A stretch of DNA of 64,000 nt from Scylla paramamosain (GCF_035594125.1 NC_087166.1:24719766-24783765); one strand, 5' to 3'. Positions 24,291 through 48,928 are shown, numbered from the stretch's first letter. Numbers and translations: made by a program. Notes: a model not told the origin generated them from the sequence alone.

Positions 24291-24447
24291 TGACTGACTA
24301 CCTAAGAAACAAGGGACTGGCAACTGATCCACCAATACCTTGGGTCACCAGTATCTGTTTGCGAGTCAAGCAACAAATCTACTTTTTGTTTGTTTATTTG
24401 TTTAGGAGCATAATTTATAAATAAAAAAAAAAATGAAACTATGCGTT

Positions 24448-24450
<3 letters not shown>

Positions 24451-24512
<62 letters not shown>
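24451..24512. repeat. (GA)n microsatellite
   Basis: Pure GA run of about 62 bp, upstream of the inferred promoter. Confidence 0.95.
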
Positions 24513-24514
<2 letters not shown>

Positions 24515-25093
24515 TCGCCACACCGCACTCGGAGGGGAGTTGAAATCTTGACGTATAGCGTTCCCGTAGGGACAGATCTGAAAAGGTTGTTTCTCCACTA
24601 TTCCACATCATAGAAAAGCATCTTAAATGATGACTATCATTATTAATATTAGTTGTTGTAATGTATTCGCTACACTCTCCTATTATGACGAGAATGAATC
24701 ACTCATCCCTAGGAGCGAATGTGGAAGCTGACAAGAGGTATTGCAGGTACTCCACGCCCTCCGCCCTTTCACTACGTTTTGACACATCTTTCCTTAATTA
24801 TTAACCATTCTGAAACTTCTTATTCTACAACCACCTTCAATATATTGCCTAGAAATAACAAAATCTATCCTTTTTATTATCTTTCCTGTAAATGCTTACA
24901 GTAAATGTTTTCAGTGTTGTTGCATATGACAGTGAAAGGGTTAATTAATGAACCGAGAAGCGGCAACGACCCGCTGGCAGGTGTGGCGATCTGGGGAGAT
25001 TCAACACTGTTCCGCCACAAAGGTGTCAACTGATCTAACCTGCAAACTGCTGACTTCACGTCAGGAACATCAGCGCTGGGGTGGGTGGAATCA

Positions 25094-25096
<3 letters not shown>

Positions 25097-25172
<76 letters not shown>

Positions 25173-25196
25173 GAAAGCGCACGTGGCCTTAAGGCA

Positions 25197-25269
<73 letters not shown>
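25097..25269. repeat. Large inverted repeat made of (CT)n and (GA)n
   Basis: A CT run at 25097-25167 and a GA run at 25201-25269 face each other across 33 bp. The arms are perfectly complementary, about 69 bp. The loop itself holds the 10-bp palindrome GCCTTAAGGC. Confidence 0.9.
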
Positions 25270-25271
<2 letters not shown>

Positions 25272-25327
25272 GCTGTGCTGGGATAAACAAGTTTTAATTG
25301 TCTTCCATATTATTATATATTTTAATA

Positions 25328-25879
<552 letters not shown>

Positions 25880-25927
25880 TCATTTCGTTTTTTCCAACCT
25901 CATTTCCTTATATTTACTTAATTGTTC

Positions 25928-26051
<124 letters not shown>

Positions 26052-26189
26052 ATGTAGGACAGACACTGGCCAAGGGCAACAAAAATCTAATAAAAAAAAT
26101 GCCCACTGAAATGGCAGTCCCATAAAAGGGTCAAAGCAGTGGTCAAAAATAGATGAATAAGCGTCTTGAAACCTCCCTCTTGAAGGAAT

Positions 26190-28143
26190 TCAAGTCATAT
26201 ATTTTAAATAGTAAATATATATTCCTATGTATATATAGGAAGGTAGAAATACAGAAGCTGGCAGGGAGTTCCAGAGTTTACCAGAGAAAGGGATGAATGA
26301 TTGAGAATTCTGGTTAACTCTTGCATAGGAAGGTAGAAATACAGAAGCAGGCAGGGAGTTCCAGAGTTTACCAGAGAAAGGGATGAATGATTGAGAATTC
26401 TGATTAACTCTTGCATTAGAGAGGTGAACAGAATAGGGGTGAGAGAAAGAAGAAAGTCTTGTGCAGTTAGGCCGCGGGAGGAGGGGAGGCATGCAGTTAG
26501 CAAGATCAGAAGAGCAGTTAGCATGAAAATAGCGGTAGAAGACAGCTAGATATGCAACATTGCAGCGGTGAGAGAGAGGAGAGGAGTTGATGAGACGAAA
26601 AGCTTTTGATTTCACCCTGTCTAGAAGAGCAGTATGAGTGGAACCCCCCAGACATGTGAAGCATACTCCATACATGGACGGATAAGGCCCTTGTACAAAG
26701 TTAGCAGCTGTGGGGGTGAGAAAAACTGGCGTAGACGTCTCAGAACACATAACTTCATAGAAGCTGTTTTAGCTAGAGATGAGATGTGAAGTTTCCAGTT
26801 CAGATTATAAGTAAAGGACATACCGAGGATGTTCAGTGTATAAGAAGGGGACAGTTGAGTGTCACTGAAGAAGAGGAGATAGTTTTCTGGAAGGTTGTGT
26901 CGAGTTGATAGATGGAGGAATTGAGTTTTTGAGGCATTGCACAATACCAAGTTTGCTCTGCCCCAATCAGAAATTTTAGAAAGATCAGAAGTCAAGCGTT
27001 CTGTGGCTTCCCTGCGTGATATGTTTACCTCCTGAAGGGTTGGACGTCTATGAAAAGACGTGGAAAAGTGCAGGGTGGTATCATCAGCGTAGGAGTGGAT
27101 AGGACATGAAGTTTGGTTTAGAAGATCATTAATGAATAATAAGAAGAGAGTGAGTGACAGAACGCTGAGGAACACCACTGTTAATAGATTTAGGAGAAGA
27201 ACAGTGACCGTCTATCACAGCAGCAATAGAACGGTCAGAAAGGAAACTTGAGATGAAGTTACAGAGAGAAGGATAGAAACCGTAGGAGGGTAGTTTGGAA
27301 ATCAAAGCTTTGTGCCAGACTCTATCAAAAGCTTTTGATATGTCCAAAGCAACAGCAAAAGTTTTACCAAAATCTCTAAAAGAAGATGACCAAGACTCAG
27401 TAAAGAAAGCCAGAAGATCACCAGTAGAGCGGCCTTGACGGAACCCATACTGGTGATCAGATAGAAGGTTGTGAAGTGATAGATGTTTGAGAATTTTCCT
27501 GTTGAGGATAGATTCAAAAACTTTAGATAGGCAGGAAATTAAAGCAATGGGACGGTAGTTTGAGGGATTAGAACAGTCACCCTTTTTAGGAACAGGTTGA
27601 GTGTAGGCAAACTTCCAGCAAAAAGGAAAGGTAGATGTTGACAGACAGCTGAAAGAGTTTGACTAGACAAGGTGCAAGCACGGAGGCACAGTTTCGGAGA
27701 ACAATAGGAGGGACTCCATCAGGTCCATAAGCCTTCTGAGGGTTTAGGCCAACGAGGGCATGGAAAACATCATTGCGAAGAATTTTAATACGTGGCATGA
27801 AGTAGTCAGAGGGTGGAGGAGAGGGAGAAACAAGCCCAGAATCGTCCAAGGTAGAGTTTTTAGCAAAGGTTTGAGCGAAGAGTTCAGCTTTACAAATAGA
27901 TGTGATAGCAGTGGTGCCATCTGGTTGAAATAGAGGAGGGAAAGAAGAAGAAGAAAAGTTATTGGAAATATTTTTGGCTAGATGCCAGAAATCACGAGGG
28001 GAGTTAGATCTTGCAAGGTTTTGACATTTTCTGTTAATGAAGGAGTTTTTGGCTAGTTGGAGAACAGACACATGGTTCCGGGCAGAAATATAAAGTGCAT
28101 GAGATTCTGGTGATGGAAGGCTTAAGTACCTTTTGTGGGCCAC
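26190..28143 (-). pseudogene. LINE-B reverse transcriptase region (frameshifted)
   Basis: Pieces in different frames keep the motif order: AYGPDGVPPIVL, FRQGRSTGD-type sequence, MDISKAFDRVWHKALI, GVPQ, and SYADDTTLHF near 27090. The piece near 28143-27950 keeps DFWHLAKN, which shows that the stop in LINE-A at this position is a TGG-to-TAG change. Several indels make it nonfunctional. Confidence 0.8.
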
Positions 28144-28355
28144 CTCTCTATCATGTATAGCACGAGAACAAGCTGTGTTAAACCAAGGTTTAGACTTTAG
28201 AAGGTTTAGGACGAGAAAAAGAGTGAGGAATGTACGACTCCATGCCAGACACTATCACCTCTGTTATGCGCTCAGCACACAAAGACGGGTCTCTGACACG
28301 GAAGCAGTAGTCATTCCAAGGAAAATCAGCAAAATACCTCCTCAGGTCCCCCCAA

Positions 28356-29207
28356 CTAGCAGAGGCAAAAACACCAGAGGCACCTACGCTTAGGGGGATT
28401 CTGAGGAGGGATTGGAGCGATAGGACAAGATAAAGATATGAAACTGTGATCGGAGGGGCCCAACGGAGAAGAAAGGGTGACAGCATAAGCAGAAGGATTA
28501 GAGGTCAGGAAAAAGTCAAGAATGTTGGGTGTATCTCCAAGACGGTCAGGAATACGAGTAGGATGTTGCACCAATTGCTCTAGGTCATGGAGGATAGCAA
28601 AGTTGTAGGCTAGTTCACCAGGATGGTCAGTGAAGGGAGAGGAAAGCCAAAGCTGGTGGTGAACATTGAAGTCTCCAAGAATGGAGACCTCTGCAAAAGG
28701 GAAGAGGGTCAGAATGTGCTCCACTTTGGAAGTTAAGTAGTCAAAGAATTTCTTATAATCAGAGGAGTTAGATGAGAGGTATACAGCACAGATAAATTTA
28801 GTATGAGAGTGACTCTGTAGTCGTAGCCAGATGGTGGAAAACTCGGAAGATTCGAGAGCGTGGGCACGAGAGCAGGTTAAGTCATTACGCACATAAACGC
28901 AGCATCCAGCTTTGGATCGAAAATGAGGATAGAGAAAGTAGGAGAGAACAGAAAAGGGGCTACTGTCAGTTGCCTCAGACACCTGAGTTTCAGTGAGGAA
29001 AAGAAGATGAGTTTTAGAAGAGGAGAGGTGGTGTTCTACAGATTGAAAATTAGATCTTAGACCGCGAATGTTGCAGAAGTTAATGAAGAAAAAGTTGAGG
29101 GGGGTGTCAAGACACTTAGGGTCGTCGACAGAAAGGCAGTCCGACCTGGGAACATTTATGGTCCCCTCCCCAGATGGGGACTCCGAGGCTGGTGTAGGAG
29201 TCGCCAT
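28356..29207 (-). pseudogene. LINE-B endonuclease region
   Basis: Open frame of 283 codons from ATG 29207. It shows [27 protein letters not shown] and an intact PSDHSF, so unlike LINE-A the catalytic histidine is present. The frame ends after a frameshift in the linker near 28370. The 5' leader between 29207 and 29409 aligns with that of LINE-A. Confidence 0.8.
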
Positions 29208-29429
29208 GATGATTTTAAAATTTTTGAGTGAAGGGTGTGTGTGTTATTAGGTGCTTGTAGTTTTGTGTGGAGGAAGAGAATTGTCTTTAGAGGGCAGGCT
29301 GTGGCTGCCCCCTTGTGTTGTGAGACACAAAGGGAAACGTTCAGTGAGGTCACAACTGGGTTTAATAAGTTCACAGCACCCCCTGAACAGTGCTTTAGAC
29401 CTCACTGGGAGTAATTATCGTTTCGGCAG

Positions 29430-39886
<10,457 letters not shown>

Positions 39887-40600
39887 AGAGGAGGAGGAAG
39901 AAGAATCCCATGCCTTACTTATGTCTAATGGTGAGTGATCTTCAGTGTGCTATCATGCCTCCTGATGTGGCATTTGCTGCTTGATCCAGTTTGAATTATT
40001 CTTGATCAAGCATGGAATTTGCATATTTAGACATGTCATGTTTTACAAACATTCACTATATGCGAAATGAAATATATGAAGAAATGTACTTTATAATACT
40101 GCAAAGATGTACAAATGGAGTGCAGTTGTGAGTGTATAACTGTGACATGATCTTGAGGACCTCTGCATAAGCTTCATCTTTACTTGGTGTAGTCAACTGA
40201 TTGGATCACATGTAGGGAAGGGAATGGGTCTATTGTAATGTAGCAGGGATAGACCAGCTTGACTATCAGTAGTTTGATGTGGACGGACACAGCTGTGCTT
40301 TGGCAACAGACAAATGTGCAAAGATAGACAGTGAAGATATGTCTTATCCTCCCATAGAGTCTTTGAGGGCTTGGTGAATGTTAATTTAATCTTATGGTGT
40401 GTGTAAATAATAATAATAATAATAATAAACGGTTTATTCTTTAGGCAGTCAACAAACTGAAAATGTACATGGGGGGTGGGGAAATACTTGACATTAATCC
40501 TAAAGGTAAGTCAAATCTAGAAGAGACTACTGATTGATGGCTCGCACCATGGTGGGAATCGCACTGAGTCTGTACCGGTCCGTACGTGGCGCCTTTAGGG

Positions 40601-40602
<2 letters not shown>

Positions 40603-40678
<76 letters not shown>
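40603..40678. repeat. (GT)n microsatellite
   Basis: About 76 bp of GT, downstream of the aminotransferase and possibly within its 3' untranslated region. Confidence 0.95.
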
Positions 40679-40679
<1 letters not shown>

Positions 40680-41047
40680 CACTTGGTAATAGTTTATAGG
40701 TTTGCATTACACATACAGTCCTGTCTCCATATCACATATATCCAGTCTTCTTTGCCTTCTCATCTAAAAGTTCTAGCTTAGATTTGTTTTTGGTGAACTT
40801 GTTTGTCTAAGTTATATGGGCATCCCCACCACCACCACTCTTTTACGTGTGAGTGAGGGAGTGTGAGAGTGACATAAAGAGTATGAATGTATTTAATTGT
40901 AAATGGTGCTGAAACTAGAATGTTGACTTCACATAGCCAACATATATTCAGTACATTTTCTACAAAGATACAGAAATGTGTCCCCTGTTATTCACGTACT
41001 AACAATAGTGAAATCTTTATGGTAAGGAGTGAATAATAAAATATGAG

Positions 41048-41430
<383 letters not shown>

Positions 41431-41834
41431 CTGTTCCAGAGTCTCCTTCCTCAGCAAGTACTTCATACATACTATGAATCACAAGACTGCTTCAACTGTG
41501 CTTCCTTCACCAGTCACTACTCATCAAGCTCGACACTTTTAATCTAGTGCTATCAATAAGAAATTTAATTTTCTGCACTTGTTGTCTCCAGCACAAACTT
41601 TGATATTCGGCTCACAGGAAGGAGCAGCCTATCTCTTGTAAATGTTTTGTGTATATTAAAACTAGTAATCTTTTTTTCTTTTTTGTCATTAAATGCACTT
41701 GTAAGGATGGGAGTCTTATTTTTGTGAATGTCACTTAGTACTCATAAACATTTTTTAAGGTTATTTTCTTATATAATTTTTGTTAAAAACAAGTACATCT
41801 TTCTACACTAGAATTTTCAACATTCCCAGCCACT

Positions 41835-42200
41835 GTGGCAAATTCTCCTGGCTCATAAATTATCACATTGGTACTCAGTGCAGTCTCAGAAGAAATATAA
41901 AGAAGTGTACTTATTCTTTTTGCAGATTCTCAAAGTCCATTTTTTTTTTTTTTTTTTTATCACATTGGCATCTAGTGCAACATCTGAGGATACGAAAAAA
42001 AGTGTACATATTCTTTTGGCAGATTCTCTTGTCTATAGATTTTCACATTGGCATGTAGTGCAATCCTGAAGGATACACAAAAAAAGGGTCCTTATTGTTT
42101 TAGCTGATTCTCCAAGCCCATGATTTTTTTTAATCATGTTGTCATGTAGTGCAGTCTCTGAGCATACATAAAAAAAGTTTACATATTATTTTAGCCAGTT
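41835..42200. repeat. Degenerate tandem repeat, about 90-bp unit
   Basis: Four units share AGATTCTC, then TTTTCACATTGGCATSTAGTGCA, then AAAAAAGTGTACATATTCTTTT-like sequence. Divergence is high. No gene is seen here. Confidence 0.7.
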
Positions 42201-42599
42201 CCACTCAAAATCACCTTCGAAACAGTGTAATAATCAAACATCATGCAGGCCTCACATGAAATAAAGACATGGCTTCCATTAAGGAGGCTCCACTGCCTGA
42301 TTTTGTTGCAGTTACACACAAACCCAGTCAGCAATCTTCTTATATCATTACCAAATTGTCTTCACATTTAATAGTAAGAATATCATAAGGTAACCAAATT
42401 GAAATTGTCAATTGGTTTTAAAATAGTCACAATTCTTGCCTTACAGTTTGGCAGCATTCCATTGTGTTTATGAATGTTGCCACAAAATTCATACTATGAT
42501 AATATCTGTCTTGTGTTCACTGAAATCACCTCCACCAATGTTGTGGAGATGAGCAAGACTCAGGAGGTAAGGACAGAGAACAGGATCTTTGCTTGCTAT

Positions 42600-43020
<421 letters not shown>

Positions 43021-43099
43021 GTCAGATGGAATGACTTAGGATTCATTGTCTTATCAAGTCAGTATCCTCATCCATGGTTGTGATGATAGACATTTACGT

Positions 43100-43165
43100 A
43101 TATAAGAACATAAGAAAACAAGTGGCAAGGAGCCACAAGGCAGTCCCTGTGTATCTGTGATGTGA
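43100..43165 (-). mobile_element. CR1-like LINE 3'-end remnant
   Basis: Carries the AAGAACATAAGAA octamer tail and the CAGTCCCTGT segment shared with 8383-8450 and 50187-50260. Only the last 60 bp or so remain. The flanks to 44490 show no gene. Confidence 0.6.
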
Positions 43166-44492
43166 TAAACGGTGACACCCATGTCCATGCCACACACCAA
43201 GAGTATGTAGTGAATGTATAAAGTGAAAATGAAAAGAAAATGAACTGACTACCTATCACTCCTTGAGTCACCATGGTAGTAAGTCTGACACTTTTAGCAT
43301 ATAGTATAGCAAATATTCTGAAAACACCTGCATCTACCAGATATCTTACATTGACATTGCATCCACATCCACCTCTTCAGAAATTGATATCCACATCTTC
43401 TAAATGTGTATGTAAACATGACATCCATATACTTGTGCATATTCTTTAATGTCTCAATTCATTATGATACATTTATAGGGAGACCAATTTGAATGTGGTC
43501 TGAAAAACTACATTCACCATACACTAAGCCAATTTAGAAATCTAATTTCCTACCTCCTCTCCTCCTCACCACAGGCAAGATGCTGCCCCTGAGGGGGTTG
43601 TGTGGTGCAGGATTTTGTTGTGGCACAGACAGAATACTAGCAGTACACTATTGAGAATGTGGTGATCAATTATTCATTGCATTTTAGATCCCATTGTAAC
43701 CCATTAACAAAGTGCCACTGCAAGCAAAAATGTGATATAATTATAGTCTTAGATCTGGCATCACTGTAACCATAGCTGATTTGGGTCTGTAAGTGTGGCT
43801 TTGTGTTCAGCCTCTTTAAGCTGGTCAGCCACACAAGATGTGTAATCCACTATTCTGGTGTATATTCTCACATTAGTATTCTATATTCTCATGTTATTGT
43901 TGATATTAATATGTTTTAATTTTTGTTATAGGATGATATGGTGGATTTTGTGTATATTAAAGCATACTAAATGCAGTCTTATGTGTTTAAAAATCATACC
44001 AGTGCAAGAACACAAGCATGAAGGTGAGGGAGAAGAGATTCTTTATTCTTCTAGATTCTTTAGAAACAACTAACAAATAGAAACTGTGGTGATGAACAGC
44101 TCATCACTGCACTCACATAAGAGTACATGCTGATGTTGTGGAGATCTTTTTTGATGTGTTTTATTATTTTATTATGTTGTAGTTCAAAGGGACATTTGGA
44201 AAACAGTGTTGGCTGAAATCATTAAAAAAAATTTTTTAATGAAAAAATGAAGCATCTTGAAGGAAACATTGCAGACACTACCACCTGAACCCAGTGCTGA
44301 TCTAACAACACAGCCACACAGCATCAGTGTTATATTGACAAACAGAACTATGAATTATTCTTAAACATTACACTTGTTCATTATCACAGGCAGGCATTTT
44401 TTATGTATTTGGTTGTCATGAATTTCCATTATGCAAAAAGAAAAAACTAAGAGGGTAATACAGCATTTGAACCTTTTGTATGCCACAGTTTC

Positions 44493-44862
44493 ACAGAGGC
44501 ACTCATCCAGGGAATAGAGCCACTCAACCAGGGAAGGAACAGAGGCACTCACCCAGGGAACAGAGGCACTTAACCAGGGAATAGAACCACTCAACCAGGG
44601 AAGGAACAGAGGCACTCATCCAGGGAATAGAGCCACTCAACCAGGCAAGGAACAGAGGCACTCACCCAGGGAACAGAGGCACTTAACCAGGGAACAGAGG
44701 CACTCACCCAGGGAACAGAGGCACTTAACCAGGGAACAGAGACACTCACCCAGGGAACAGAGGCACTTAACCAGGGAACAGAGCCATTCAAACAGGGAAG
44801 GAACAGATGCACTCACCCAGGGAACAGAGGCACTTAACCAAGGAAGGAACAGAGGCACTTAA
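44493..44862. repeat. 22-26-bp minisatellite, left part
   Basis: Many copies of CCAGGGAACAGAGGCACT with TCACC, TTAA or TCAAC joints. The array stops at TTAA (44859-44862) and continues at 46539 after an inserted element. Confidence 0.9.
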
Positions 44863-44923
44863 GGTCCGGCTCACAATCTGACACAAAAAAAAAAAATAAA
44901 TAAATAAATAAAAAAAAAAAAAA

Positions 44924-44954
<31 letters not shown>

Positions 44955-46482
44955 AAATAATAAAAAAAAAGTATAAAGTCTTTCAACTTAAAACTTTCAG
45001 GGTATAATGTGTATCTATCTGACTGTCGACTTCATGTGTGCAGAAGAATGTGATACGTCATGCCGGCTGATCGTATGACGTCATAACGGTTTTTTTTTTT
45101 TTTTTTTTTACGTCGAAGCTTTTTCTGGTGTTATTTTTTGTCATTGAGATACCTTCTTCTACATGGAAATATTCAAATAGTATACAAAGAGCGTGTAAGT
45201 TTGCTTTTTTTTTTTTTTTTTTTTTAATTCCCAATACGTACTGAGTTATCGAGGCCGTAATAAGCACGTTTTGCGTGACGTCGCGCTGATCGCGATTTTT
45301 CGTCGATAATTTTTTTTTACTTTCAAGTTTTTCACTTTATCGAAAAAAAAAAAAAAAACGAACTTACACGATGAAGGGACAACCAATATGTATCAACATG
45401 AAAAGTAACCGGAGGTTTCAACCACTCTTAAATGTTTGATAATTTTTTGAAAGTCAACATTTTTAGTTTTGAGATACAGCCGTTTAAAGATTTCAGTACA
45501 ATCCAACTTAGCTATTTATTTCATGACTGGCTTTATTTTCACATGCAAAGCTCTTTCACTCATATTGATAATATACACAACAAATCAATGTATAATTCTA
45601 ATAAAAAAAAAAAAGAAAAATAAAAACACTACCGACTTACCCTGGTGTCGTGTCCAGGTGCCTTGTTCTTCATCTTCTTTCGCTTTTACCGGCAAAATGC
45701 CTCACTGCTGGGTTGTCTTCACATTCCCAAGTCCTTAGAGAGAGGTTTTGTTTTATCAGCAATGAGTGACTTCCCTCTCCTCAATGGCAATGCTCACCAA
45801 ACAGGTGTAGTGTACGTACTACACATCCATCGCCCCAATCCCGGGGCCGTATGTTTCACCTTCGGCTGCTTTCTTCTCCTCATCCCGCACTTTCCTTATT
45901 TTCCTTTCTTTTATCTCTTCTTTCTTCTTAGTTTCTGTTAGTGATCCAGCTAATCTCTTCCTGTCCATCCTCTTCCTTATCTCCGAGGCCTCCATCCCGC
46001 TTTCTCCCACCGCCATCCCTACAGCTGCAGATCCCAGGTTGAAGACTACTCTTCTTAGTTAGTGGCATGGTGTTTATATGCGAATGTTAGAAGGGGACTA
46101 ATAATAAACAAGCCAGCTAATGTAGCACAAATGTTTTTATTAGCAAGGTGAACCACGGAGAGCAGCGCATAACATTGGCTAACTGTGACTTTTGAGGTGT
46201 CTAAGTCACTCATTAAGGGGAAACAACTAGATCCGCACCATGCTGGTGTTGCCATACATATGTCTAGAATTACTCACACAGAAACACGGAAGAAAACGAG
46301 GAAAAAATAGCTTTATTTACAGGGAATCAAGGCCCATACTCGCGCGCGCCCTTTAAATGGTTACGCCCCTCGGACCTGTAAACCACCACGTGGGGCGCGT
46401 AAAAATTTTCCAGCCATTTAAATACGCGTTCCTATATTTGCCCACATACATGTACACTTCAAATCCGCTATAATCTCAATTT

Positions 46483-46518
<36 letters not shown>

Positions 46519-46538
46519 TTCAGAGGGTGAGCCAGGCC
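44863..46538. mobile_element. TTAA-flanked DNA transposon (nonautonomous, piggyBac-type target site)
   Basis: 1676 bp bounded by imperfect terminal inverted repeats: GGTCCGGCTCACAATCTGA on the left and, reversed, GGCCTGGCTCACCCTCTGA on the right. Direct TTAA copies flank it (44859-44862, 46539-46542). Removing the element and one TTAA joins the two minisatellite halves in register. TTAA duplication is the mark of piggyBac-superfamily insertion; the terminal bases are not the usual CCC type, so the family is open. Inside are A- and T-runs, CpG-rich patches and no transposase that I can recognise. Confidence 0.75.
45819..46016 (-). CDS. Small hypothetical reading frame inside the TTAA element
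   Basis: 65 codons from ATG 46016: highly charged, with RKRMDRKRLAGSL and KKKEEIKERKIRKV, then ETYGPGIGAMDV before the stop. The basic helical look is like the N-terminal region of some transposon proteins, but I recognise no domain. It may be a leftover of the element's own gene or chance. Confidence 0.25.
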   Translation of the reverse strand: MAVGESGMEASEIRKRMDRKRLAGSLTETKKKEEIKERKIRKVRDEEKKAAEGETYGPGIGAMDV

Positions 46539-46746
46539 TTAACCAGGGAAGGAACAGAGGCACTCAACCAAAGAACAGAGGCACTCAACCTGGAAAAGAA
46601 CAGAGGCACCCACCCACCCAGGGAAGGAACAGAGGCACTCATCCAGAGAAGAGGCATTCATCCAGGGAACAGAGGCACCCATCCAGGGAACAGAGGCACT
46701 CACCAGGGAACAGGCACTCAACCAGAGAAGGAACAGAGGCAGTCAC
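46539..46746. repeat. 22-26-bp minisatellite, right part
   Basis: The same CCAGGGAA...CAGAGGCACTCA units as at 44493-44862, continuing in phase after the inserted element. Confidence 0.9.
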
Positions 46747-46833
46747 CCAAGAAAGCAGCTGATTTGAATACTGTGCCCAATATTTTATTTGCTAATCTAT
46801 CTATTCACTTGTTTTCATTTTGTTTTGGTGTGT

Positions 46834-46838
<5 letters not shown>

Positions 46839-46900
<62 letters not shown>

Positions 46901-46935
46901 ATAGTAGTAGCAGTAGTAGTAGTAGTAATAGTAGT
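46839..46935. repeat. (ATT)n then (AGT)n microsatellite
   Basis: Compound trinucleotide tract. The same order of motifs recurs at 48398. Confidence 0.95.
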
Positions 46936-47157
46936 GTCGTTTATACTTTATAGTTATCATTTGTTTATTCTTAGTTATTCATTTACTTATTAATTTACTA
47001 TTTGCTTTCCCTACCTCCTTCCTAGCTGCTGTTGAGGCGAGGGACGAAGTGGATGACAAACAACAAGAAAGTGCGTCAGCATTTAATTTACATATAGTTT
47101 TAGGCAGACAAGCTGATGACTGCCTTGTTCAGCCTTTAAACTTGATCCACCTCCCTT

Positions 47158-47236
<79 letters not shown>
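47158..47236. repeat. (CT)n(GT)n(GA)n compound tract
   Basis: CT and GA arms flank a GT core, giving a second potential CT/GA hairpin in the window. Confidence 0.95.
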
Positions 47237-47238
<2 letters not shown>

Positions 47239-47654
47239 TGACTGATATATCTGGAATGAAAGTGGAAGCGGAAGGTGTTGCTTTAATGGTCCAATTACTC
47301 TCTAACTTCCCGTGTGATCGTTAGGTGTGCGTGAGGCAAAATGGCAGGACTGTGAGCTGTGGACCATATTCTGAAACGCTACGCCGCACTCCGATTACTC
47401 TGAAAAACCTCTAGCTGAATTGTTACATGAATTTTAAGGGTGTTTTTACAATTTTAATAACAGATTAACAAGATATTTTCATTAATATAAAAAAAAACTC
47501 ATGAAAACCTGTCTAATAATCTCAGTGGCCTTTGAAAGCAGTCCGCATGAGAGTGAAGCGTTTCGGATCAGAATAGAGACCTGGGAGGTGAAGTCATCGA
47601 GACACTGCATGCGTGCGACCCTCACATTTCACCCCCACTCCCTCCAGCCCTGTC

Positions 47655-47830
47655 TGATATAAGAACATGAGGGAAGCTGCAAGACTCCGAATAGTTTTAT
47701 GCATATGACAGTCCTGTATGTCTAGCCACTGTCACTCCTGACCGTAAATGTAACTATCTAGTTTAGTTCCCTGCTCGTTACACTAGCCGATTAATCAGCT
47801 GGTTAGTGAATATATTCTGTCTCAATAAAT
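47655..47830 (-). mobile_element. Possible CR1-like LINE 3' remnant
   Basis: Begins TATAAGAACATGAGGGAAGCTGCAAG, matching the 3' end of the family at 50187, then diverges. Unit-like repeats of CACACCTGTCTATTAAT and TTTCGTATCTATC follow to about 48070. No gene is seen. Confidence 0.5.
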
Positions 47831-48397
47831 AAATAAGCACTTAAATTTCCATGATCACATTCACACCTGTCTATTAATAATCTTTCGTATTTATCGCCTA
47901 ATTTTCCGTGATTCACACCTGTCTATTAATCAGTCACATGTATCATCTAATCTTCCATGACTCACAACTAGGTAGCCATTAATCAGACTTTCGTATCTAT
48001 CACCTACTTTGTATCTATTAATCAGTCTTTTGTATCTATCAACTAATTTTCCATGACCACGTTCATACCTGTCCACCATTCATGCAATACCGTGCTGTAC
48101 ATTTAACCCCCTCCGTGCCCTCTTTGATTCCACGGTGGATGCCACGTCAGGTCACGCCGTCCGAGTCTCATTACTGCCAACACACGGACTTGTATTCTGA
48201 AAACTCTTCGTGGAAATTATTATTCGGGTTCTCATTTATTATTCTATCGATAATGCAGAGTTCTTGTTATTAGTTAAGCTAGTACTAGAATCATGAAAAC
48301 ACCTCCAAAAAGTCTAGCAAATTCCCAGGTACTTTAATCACTAACGTGGACAAAAGGTCAGTCAAACAATTTAAGTAAAATTAACGTATAGATACGA

Positions 48398-48482
<85 letters not shown>

Positions 48483-48503
48483 TCATACATATACCTGACC
48501 ATC

Positions 48504-48560
<57 letters not shown>
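48398..48560. repeat. (ATT)n(AGT)n and (GA)n microsatellites
   Basis: ATT then AGT to 48482, and pure GA at 48506-48560. Confidence 0.95.
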
Positions 48561-48563
<3 letters not shown>

Positions 48564-48839
48564 CGTGATTACAGATAGTTATACCTCATTAACGATCTCT
48601 TTAATCCAAGACGTATATTTTAATAGAATTTGAATCATTCACTTCATCTGATCTTCACAAAGTCATTATCAGAAATAAAAACAAATAACTTTTTTTTCAG
48701 TGAAAGTTACCCATCACGTATCAAATTTTAACTTTCCTGTGATACCTATGTTGGCAACTTGTAAAGATGGGGTAGGTGACGGGGGAGGGGGTGAAGGAGA
48801 GGGTCGGGGAAGGGATGGAGGGAAGGAGCAAGCGAGGCA

Positions 48840-48928
48840 AGGCAGTATTCAAGGACCTATTGGGAGTTGCACAGCGTTCCTGTTGGCCTGTCCTCCGTAC
48901 TCGCCTCAGCAGTGCCGTGACTCCCACG
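48840..48928 (+). promoter_or_regulatory. Probable noncoding first exon of the clip-domain gene
   Basis: Local GC-rich patch ending in a good donor, CACG/GTAAGA, after 48928, with no ATG in the leader. It is the nearest plausible promoter upstream of the signal-peptide exon at 53289. The start site and the link to that exon are inferred. Confidence 0.35.

Larger units (their letters stand above)
26052..29409 (-). mobile_element. LINE-B: second copy of the same non-LTR retrotransposon
   Basis: Matches LINE-A along its whole length, from the shared 5' start CCCAGTGAGGT (29409) to the A-rich 3' end at 26052. It contains a 92-bp tandem duplication near 26237-26420 and an AT-rich insert near 26197-26236. 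Frameshifts split the reverse transcriptase region (around 26640, 27150, 27320, 27590) and the junction near 28190-28380. It lies between the divergent promoters of the unnamed gene and the aminotransferase. Confidence 0.9.

Noticed and set aside
24877..25182. Long Glu-Arg open frames
   Set aside because: Translation of GA or CT dinucleotide repeats only.
44361..44858. Cys/Leu/Ser-rich open frames on the minus strand
   Set aside because: They follow the 22-26-bp minisatellite; shifting frames and no start context.
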